From Allacma fusca (lineage: Eukaryota > Arthropoda > Collembola > Symphypleona > Sminthuridae): 64,000 bases of DNA. Within the stretch, counting starts at the first letter, position 1. Each line of letters begins with the position of its first letter. Shown here piece by piece: positions 56,912 through 64,000 of the stretch. Below the pieces are notes generated by a model. That model worked only from the letters and a program-made list of their open reading frames with translations. It was not told the DNA's origin and did no database searches. Location: the NCBI GenBank assembly GCA_947179485.1, contig OX359246.1:15996001-16060000 (forward strand), read 5' to 3'. The position numbers and the translations under genes were made by a program.

Positions 56912-59900
56912 TTCCGATCCAAGGCTACTTTAATACAGAAGGTTGTCTCGACTCTAATGCTGAAGCATCAGAGGGTGGAGAGAGGTGCGCACAGCAAGGA
57001 TAGTGACGTAATCCAAGTATAAGAAACAGCGCGAAAGCATATGTGTACACAATGAATCAGGCGTTTATTTCCATCAGAATTATTAAAATTAGTTAATAGT
57101 TTCTTAATAGTAAATAAATTGTAATTAACACAATTGCTATGGTTTATGTGTGTGCTGTTGCCGAGTGCAAAAACAATAGAAGCGTTAAAATTACTCGTCC
57201 AAGTATTCTATTTCACACATTTCCCAGAGATCCCTATGTTAGGAACACATGGGTTGGCAAGTGCAAACGACGGGATAAATTGAATCCGAACACTGCAGCT
57301 ATTTGTTCAGATCACTTTTCAGCATCCGACTATGAAAGGGACCTAAAATTTGAATTGCTCGGACTTCCTCCAAGACGAAAATTAAAACCATTGGCGGTTC
57401 CAACCATTTTTCCATTCCGATATGAAGAGAAATTATCGGGACGTAAGGATCGAATCATTAAGCGCAATCAAAAGAAGGAAGTGAATGACATATTATTTAA
57501 CTCAGAATCAGGAAATTATGGTAAATTGAGTCAACTATACTGCTAAAATAATGAGTAATATGAATTATTATTATTTGGGACACTGCCATTTCGAAGACTG
57601 TAACTTTAATACCAATCTCAAATTATTGCATCTTTAGCAGAACCCTGACAGGATGTATATAATACAACAAGTGAAAGTGATATGACAGACGCGGTTGAGA
57701 TCCAATCTATGGGTACAAAAAAGATTTTAGATGCATTATGTATACCACTCATTAATGCAGCGTTACTAATTATAAGTTCAATTAATTTTTATAGAGCTGA
57801 GACCTACTCATGCAACTTGCGTTGCAAAAATCAGTCAATTAGTAACCACAGTTGAACATCAACGAAAAGAAATTCTCCGACTCCACTCAGTTATACATGG
57901 GATGAAAATTAAGGAAAGGAAAACAAAAAGCGCATCAAAAGCAGCCGTCGTACTGCCAAAATTATTATCTGACGCTCAACGGAAAATATTAATGGGAAGT
58001 AAACGAGTCAACTGGAGCATTGAGGATATAACTTCGGCCTTGTCTATTCGCAGTATTAGCCCAAAGGCTTACAACTCAATGAAAAGATGCTACAAAATTC
58101 CTCTCCCTGGCAAATCTACCTTGTCAGCATGGACTAAAAAATTTACATGTGAGAGTGGGATACTTCAAGACGTCTTGCAAGCTATCAGCTGTACCTCTGA
58201 CATTCTGAATCCCTTCAAACATCTTTCAATTTTATCGTTTGATGAGATGTCTTTGGACTCAACAAGTGTGTTTGACCCAACGTATTTAAAAATCATCTCA
58301 CATTCGAAAGTTCTTGTGGCAATGGTACGTGGACTTTGCTCATCCTGGAAGCAACCCATTTATTACAATTTTGACACCAAACCTAAAGAAGACTTAATCA
58401 AACAAATTATCGTATCACTTGAAAACGTAAACGTAAAAGTTTGTGCTTTTGTGTGCGATTTAGCTCCAGATAATCGTTCACTTCTAAAATCGTTCAGCAT
58501 AACCCCACAGTCACCGTCTTTTCCAAATCCCTCTGATGATTCAAGAAATGTCTACGTATTTGCTGATGTGCCTCACTGCTTGAAAAATATCAGGAATCAC
58601 TTGATTGATAATGGAGTAATTTTAGAAGACGGAACACTCATTGACCAGACTATGTTATACAAGATAATGGACTTCAGCGGTACAGAATTAAAACTATGTC
58701 CCCAACTAACACGTACTATATTGGAGCTCAGTGGAGCTGAAAGGATGAGAGTGAGACCGGCAGCAAAACTAATTTCCCACAGAACCGCGGCTTGTGCATG
58801 GAAATGTTTTCCAGAAAATCAAAGTATTGGGAACTTTTTTGAAATTATTAATAACGGCTTTGATATTTTGAATTCTCGAATCCCACTGGACATCAAGCAA
58901 CGTCTAAAGTCGAGGTTCGGTATGTGCTTAGACAACCAAACGTTATCTCTGGATAAATTAAAAACATTGAAGGAAACGTCAAAATTCCGAACAACGAAGG
59001 GAAACTCCAAAACGGCGCTACTTCCATGTCAAATTGGATTTCTTATTTCTATAAAATCTTTGATGGGAATGTATGAAGAGCTTAATCGGCATTTTAATAT
59101 TACATACGTGTTATCGGCCAGGCTCAATCAGGATTGTTTGGAGAATTTCTTTTCTCGAGTACGCTGCTTTGGCGGACCAAACTCTAACCCAACTGCTTCA
59201 GAATTTAGGTACAGAATGCGACTTATTCTTCTGGGGTCTCAACTTAAAGCACCAGTTGGAAGTAACGTTGACAATTATGAAAATAATGATTTATATTTAT
59301 CAACGAAGCTTTTACAATCAACAAGCACTTGGAAGAAGGAGGATATCGAGAAACAACTCGAAGAAGAAATTCTGGAAAACTTGGATAAAGTGGCATGTTT
59401 TTACAATTATCTCGTTAAAATGAGATGTAAAAACGTGCCATTTTATCCAGTACTTCTTTCTAATTTTTCTAGTCGAAATGTAAGGACAAATTTACTAACA
59501 ATGAGATAGAGTCGCTTAGATACTTAGCAGGTTATATTTCATTTAAGTTACGTAAACGGGGTGACAATTCATTTGGTACTGTAACTTGTAAAACAAGAAT
59601 GCATGTCCCGAGATCTTCCAAGTGTTTTCCATGGATCGAAATGTTAACGAGAGGAGGCTTAACAATTCCAACTACTTCACTAATTATTGCAACTCAAAAT
59701 TTGGAAAAACAATTTCGAGCATTATATGGTTTGTATGAAAAAAGTAATTACTGCGAAATTAAACTATTTCATCACATGCGTAGAATTTATCCGCATCTTG
59801 ACGAATTTATCATTCGCTTGTTTCTTCTCACTCGGTTAGGAATCAAGGTAAGGCACTTGAACGATCTTAGGAAAACACAGACTGATAGAAACAGGAGAAA

Positions 59901-60115
59901 AGGCAAAGATTTTGTAAAAAGTTCGGTTCTTAAACTTGATATTTAGTTACAATAAAGGGATTAAAATGATTTGAATATCTTGCATTGCATTGTTTACATA
60001 GTACAGATACTTGGGGGTTCTCTTATGTATTACTTGAGTGACGTAACAGTCATGAGCAGCCGACCCCAGCACTCTTCGAGACAACCTTCTGTATTAAAGT
60101 AGCCTTGTTCCGATC
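56912..60115 (+). mobile_element. P-element-type transposon (3188 bp) with 31-bp TIRs and 8-bp TSD
   Basis: The element spans 56920-60107. Terminal inverted repeats of 31 bp are identical (56920-56950 and 60077-60107, beginning CAAGGCTACTTT). The target duplication ttccgatc is at 56912-56919 and 60108-60115. Canonical Drosophila P elements also have 31-bp ends and 8-bp duplications. Subterminal inverted motifs (gtgacgtaa and aagtat/taagaaac-like) lie within about 100 bases of each end. It carries a THAP-transposase gene on the plus strand. Confidence 0.95.
57139..59946 (+). pseudogene. P-element transposase with THAP domain, one late frameshift
   Basis: Exon 1 (57139-57520) starts MVYVCAVAECKNN and is a C2CH THAP zinc finger: two Cys at 5 and 10, FPRD, Trp, CSDHF, ending AVPTIFPF. 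An intron (GTAAAT to ttatag) joins in phase to exon 2 at 57795, with a coiled-coil-like stretch VTTVEHQRKEILRLHS, then the RNase-H-like transposase: LSFDEMSLDS, FVCDLAPDN, FADVPHCLKNIRNHLI, CLENFFSRVRCFGGPNSNPT. The frame stops at 59509; the family continuation (NEIESLRYLAGYISFKL, on to 59946) lies one frame over, consistent with a single-base loss near 59495. A GTAAGG and a TACTAAC motif lie right there, but no intron of sensible size restores the frame. So the gene is nearly intact but probably makes a product lacking about 140 C-terminal residues. Confidence 0.8.
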
Positions 60116-60300
60116 ATAAAGCACTGGTACAGTGCCATGCACAGTATCTGAAGTGAGTATCTGGCCATAGACCCAAACGTTCTCTTCTTTACAAATTTTT
60201 CTCCTTTCTCATCCCAAATCCATCCATAAGGGAACATGTTGATTGCACTGGCGAAGCGGATTATTCTTTTATAATACTTTAAAGATGACCCTGCAAGCAT

Positions 60301-61735
60301 GTTGGCGCTATTATATGCAACGACTTGCTAAATGCTGGAATGATAATCTGGAATTGAAAATATTTTCAGTAGGAAATTAGTTTTCTACAGTATTGCGTTT
60401 TTTTAACCCCGATTCTTAAATATTGCAAGTACAATAAGTTTCTTAAATTCCAATTCCACTAGCATTGGTTGATATTCCTATACGCTTACAAGAAATCACT
60501 GAGACTGGTAATTTAAAAACAAATCGGATTTTAAAAACGTTTTTGGTATTGGCATGTGTATTTTATTCACCACCCTATTAATTAACTTCCATCATTTAAT
60601 TTCTCCAAAGCACAATGAAACGTTCAGTTTCATTTTCAGGTTCATAAAAAATTAATCGATATTTATATAAACGTAGGTGTCGTGCAGGTACCTTAGCGTC
60701 ACTCTTAGATCAACCTGTTTCATATTGACTTGCATTAATTGTAATTTTGTGGGAAATATCCTTGTTCGAACCTATCATGTACCTATCATAACACATATGT
60801 ATATATCCGCGCTTTCAAGTAATGAGGTTTATCATTTTATAAATACTAAAGGAGAGGCACCTTCAAGCACCTGTTTCCTCCAAAACTTTACTTGGGTTGG
60901 AAAATATCAGGTTATTGAGAACGTTGTGCATACATTTTGAATATTGCACATGCTTTGATGAGACACTTTCACAATTGGTGTAAAGGTTGAAAGCCATGGC
61001 AAGAAGTTTAAACCCTAAAACCTCTTCGTGGATTTACATTATTTTGTATGGACGTACACGTTAGATTCAAATGCGTCACAAAATAGAGTATGTGATGGAG
61101 TGTGACTTGTAATGAAACATGGAACTAGTATGACGTACGATGGCTGAACATATTGCTCTTTAATTTTTCTGATTTTTAATGAGAAAAATAAAGTTTAAAT
61201 GCATGCGCTTTTTCGAACTGATAATAATTTTAGAACTGAGGGAAGTAACGTGCGTCAAATTTTCTTTCTAAAATTTGCATTTAGTCAGACTTAATAGTCT
61301 GTCCAGTATCGGATTCTGGAGATATTCAGTGAGTGCTGCTTTGTACGAAGGCTACTGGACGGGTACCCATTAGTGCCACTTGTAATTTTAGCTTGAGGTT
61401 ACCGAATCGGTTATTTCTACGGGTAACGTTTGAATGTTCAATTTCAAAAGCAGTATAAAATCATCGTTTATGTTTCTGGAGTATATTCTTGCGGATACGG
61501 CTTTAGAGCGGTCTTTGGTAAAAATATATGATTTGACTGTTGATTTATCCGTTCTGTCTAAATATATATAACATCTGGGTTTGACCAGGTTCGGTAATTC
61601 TTGGAGGTTATTTATCTATAACTCCACTACTCTTTAATTTTTATAGGTATTGGCTTGAAATATGCTTCCTCCGTTCTTCTCCGAATAACGTTTGAAGAAT
61701 TTTGAGCTGGATCGTCGATTGAGAATTAGTGTGTC
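60301..61735. other. Gene-less stretch upstream of chemoreceptor B
   Basis: Likely holds the original promoter of copy B near 60301-60500; no clear core element. The plus-strand frame 60677-60940 shows no domain or splice pattern. Confidence 0.4.
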
Positions 61736-62140
61736 TGTTCGGTTTCGGGAATTCCCGAGGTTCCGGTACGGTTTCGATCTTTGGGTTATTGGTTTAAAGA
61801 ACCGTTAAATTTCGGTCCGGTTTTGGATACAAAAATCAAAACCGAAAGTTTTAGGGAAGGGTTTGTTAAAGCTGCCGTTTTGGATGAAAATGAGAAAAAT
61901 TTGTCAAGCTTTTGTCAACTATCATTTGAAAAGGAGACACAATTTTGACTTCCATAAAAGTGAATCCTATACATTTTCTGCCGGTTCGAAAAGGAACCGG
62001 AACAGGTTCGGGAAACGGTTTATTTACCGGATCTTTTCCGGGAAGGCAAAAATGTCCCGGATTCGACCATATCGGTTCCGGTTTCAGGAACAGAAATGAG
62101 ATTTGTTTCGGTTCGAGAAAACGAGTCGGGTCGAGTCCAT
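61735..62140. repeat. GGTTCCGG-type low-complexity repeat
   Basis: Many copies of ggttccgg, cggtttcgg, ccggttcg and their complements, for example ccggttcgaaaaggaaccgg. It is GC-richer than the surroundings. Overlapping plus-strand frames (61863-62166) are by-products. It resembles the subterminal DNA of a non-autonomous transposon, but ends were not found. Confidence 0.5.
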
Positions 62141-62169
62141 GTTTTGATACAGTTCAGAAACTCTAAGTG

Positions 62170-64000
62170 AGATGCGTGAGATGTAATGGAATGGATCAAA
62201 TGTTGATGAGATCAAGCTGGAAATGTCCCTTTTTTTATGAGGACTTTAAGTGGAACTTTATGCGTGATCATCATCGTTCATTTAATGTGAACATACCTGT
62301 TTGGATATGGATCAAGTACTCGTAATTTGAAAATTTGCATGACATTGTAAAATGGTTGAAGTCCGCAATGAAGGATAACTTCCTCAGCTTTTCAAAAAAT
62401 AAAGACATTTTTTTCCCCACTGTCTTATGATGAAATGCGGAGATCATGGCATTGGCTATACATTTCGAAAAATCTTGAAATTGCGAAAAAAGGTAGGAAT
62501 ATTAACTAACTTTGGGGGACCAATGTACATTCTGTGGTAGGTTGTTCACAGGGATGTGGCATCTATGACATTTTGGACATTTTTGGCATAATCCACTTAG
62601 GGCCGGCATTTTGGGCATATTCAATTATTTTTCGGAATACTTCACCCTCGACGCCATCTATTATTTTTTTTAGAAAGGTAAACGTCCTTACCCCATGAGT
62701 TCGATGCATGCTTGGTTACAACTATTATGCAAATATCTTTATAAGTGCATACATGATACTAGTAAAAGCCCTGTGCTTCACAGGGGCAAGTACTTGAGTG
62801 AGAATTGTGAGAGTACACAAACGTAAGATCTACCGTAAATGTCCATAGACCCCATATCAAGGCCTTTCGAGAAGGCTTAATGTTAGTAGCCCTCTTCGAT
62901 GTGAACTATTAATTGTAAGACTAGCAATTCGTTTCATAAGGCTAGTTGACATTGCTGACACGTGCTGATTAAATATGATTTTTTATAATTTTATTATAAT
63001 TTGTATATAGCTCAATTGTACCGTAATAATGTAACTGAAGACCCCGACATTGGACGCACTGATTATATAAAATAGGAAAAATGAAAGGAATTCGTAGTAG
63101 CGCAGCACGTTTCACGTGCTACAGTCACTAAAATTCATGGTTCCTACAAATCAATCCTTATTGCTTAATGATATTTTTAGTGGATATAAAGATCAAATGT
63201 GGATGTTAAGGTTTGTAATTAAAAAAAAACAATTCCATTGAATTTTCCATTAAACAAATTCCACACTTATGCGTACAAAGTTCAATCACTAAAATTCTCC
63301 TCTCCTCAAATTCTTAAGGTCTGGAACATTAGAAAGTACATTTAGTTTGAATCATAGAGCTTAGTGACATTTCGGTTTCTATTTGACAAAATAATCAGAT
63401 TGCAATCGTAATACATGGAAATAGAATTTAATTCCATAACCATGGCACATCCCAGGAAAGATTTTTCTCTGGCTCTGTGCTGTTTCAGTAACGGAATGCT
63501 GGCTCTCTGCTGGAATCGGTAAACTGCGGGAAATACCATTGCGTTTTTCTTGGGGCTTCATGAAGGATACAATCCCGCGCGTAGCCATCAAATAAAATAC
63601 ACTCGCAAATTTTCCAAAACGAAAACTGCAGTCAGCCAGCACATACTTTTTTATAAATATTTTAGGCGCGGTAATTTATTATAAAGATAACGGTCTTTGT
63701 GTACTCGTGTAGTAAATGATTTTCACATTCTCGTGTGTATCCGAAATTTATTATTTCAGTATATAAAATATGTTTTGGCGTGGTGGTGGTCATATTATCT
63801 AAGGTGAGTTTTAGTTACAAAATAGAACGAGAATTCTGTGTTGTAGAATTCCTACTTTATAAAACGGTGGCTCAAAAATAAACAGACTTGCTTTTGGCCT
63901 GCGAACTTTAAGGGGAAAAAATTCAAAACAGCCATTAAGAAGAAGACAGCCGGCAAACCCCGTTGGAAAGAATATGAAGTAAAGATTTATCGATCATATG
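62170..64000. other. Gene-less stretch at the right edge
   Basis: No supported gene. Minus-strand frames at 63342-63642 overlap each other and lack support. A GTGAGT donor-like site at 63804 after a short ATG frame with a stop could be a non-coding first exon of a gene beyond the window; this is a weak guess. Confidence 0.3.

Larger units (their letters stand above)
55781..60300 (-). pseudogene. Chemoreceptor family 2, copy B, split by a P element
   Basis: Exon 1 starts MLAGSSLKYYKRIIRFASAI at 60300, runs to the transposon at 60108 and resumes at 56919, ending at 56738 with donor GTACGA. The reading frame is continuous across the insertion if the 8-bp duplication is counted once. Exon 2 is 56317-56644 (acceptor acag, donor GTGAGG). 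Exon 3 is about 56240-55781 with LTNETICHMYHELKIIQKLF, LHQPKGFFAGAFL, SWKKKKDPLWFRKFCRSCQP and LRVSIGSFYYADYGL. Further damage: the exon 3 acceptor position used by copy A reads AC instead of AG, and an extra T near 55835 breaks the last about 20 codons. The multi-helix profile and length of about 400 residues suit a gustatory receptor. Confidence 0.8.

Noticed and set aside
59479-59529. Intron GTAAGG...TTAG in the P transposase as homologue of the regulated Drosophila intron
   Set aside because: Removing it does not put the downstream exon in frame and would delete conserved residues; reported only as a point to test.
62768-62787. Small ccctgtg/cacaggg hairpin as a terminator or RNA element
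   Set aside because: Only a 7-bp stem, expected by chance in a window of this size.
1-64000. CRISPR arrays, operons, bacterial-type promoters, tRNA or rRNA genes
   Set aside because: The sequence is a spliced eukaryotic genome; no regular spaced repeats and no tRNA cloverleaf or rRNA core were found by eye.

Overview
This is an AT-rich eukaryotic window with small spliced genes, canonical GT/AG introns and many transposons. The organism is most likely an arthropod. A seven-exon clan-2-like cytochrome P450, a TMEM70-type mitochondrial protein and two families of gustatory-receptor-like seven-helix proteins all point that way. A springtail-like hexapod is my guess, not a proof.

Layout. (i) 1-8.3 kb: a 1.08 kb hAT-type MITE with target-site duplications (TSDs), AT-rich spacer, a phase-consistent six-exon minus-strand gene of unknown function (4.2-5.6 kb), and a two-exon gene for a tiny secreted Gly/Tyr/His-rich peptide (8.0-8.3 kb). 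(ii) 11.2-35 kb: four copies, plus one exon relic, of a chemoreceptor family on the minus strand, every copy carrying different disabling lesions. Between the first and second copies lie a P450 gene with one frameshift and two decayed fragments of an element with a protein-primed family-B DNA polymerase; a 200-base assembly gap follows. (iii) 35.5-43.65 kb: a full-length BEL/Pao LTR retrotransposon with two 737-bp LTRs, a 5-bp TSD and one uninterrupted 2308-codon gag-pol frame. (iv) 43.7-51 kb: repeat-rich DNA, a 614-bp hAT MITE with a perfect TSD, and a 4.1 kb hAT transposon whose four transposase exons join in phase. (v) 51-52 kb: the TMEM70 homologue. (vi) 54-60.3 kb: two members of a second chemoreceptor family. 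The first exon of one is split by a 3.2 kb P-element-type transposon with 31-bp terminal repeats, an 8-bp TSD and a THAP transposase. (vii) 60.3-64 kb: no convincing gene.

Interpretation. The window is a chemoreceptor cluster being eroded by frameshifts, nonsense codons, splice-site loss and insertions, and colonised by at least five kinds of mobile DNA. The uninterrupted 6.9 kb BEL/Pao frame and the in-phase TMEM70 and hAT genes argue that the receptor lesions are not just poor base calling. The most interesting signals are the P element inside the receptor, the possible bipartite tRNA-Tyr primer site of the BEL/Pao element together with its altered reverse-transcriptase box, and the secreted peptide ending in GK.
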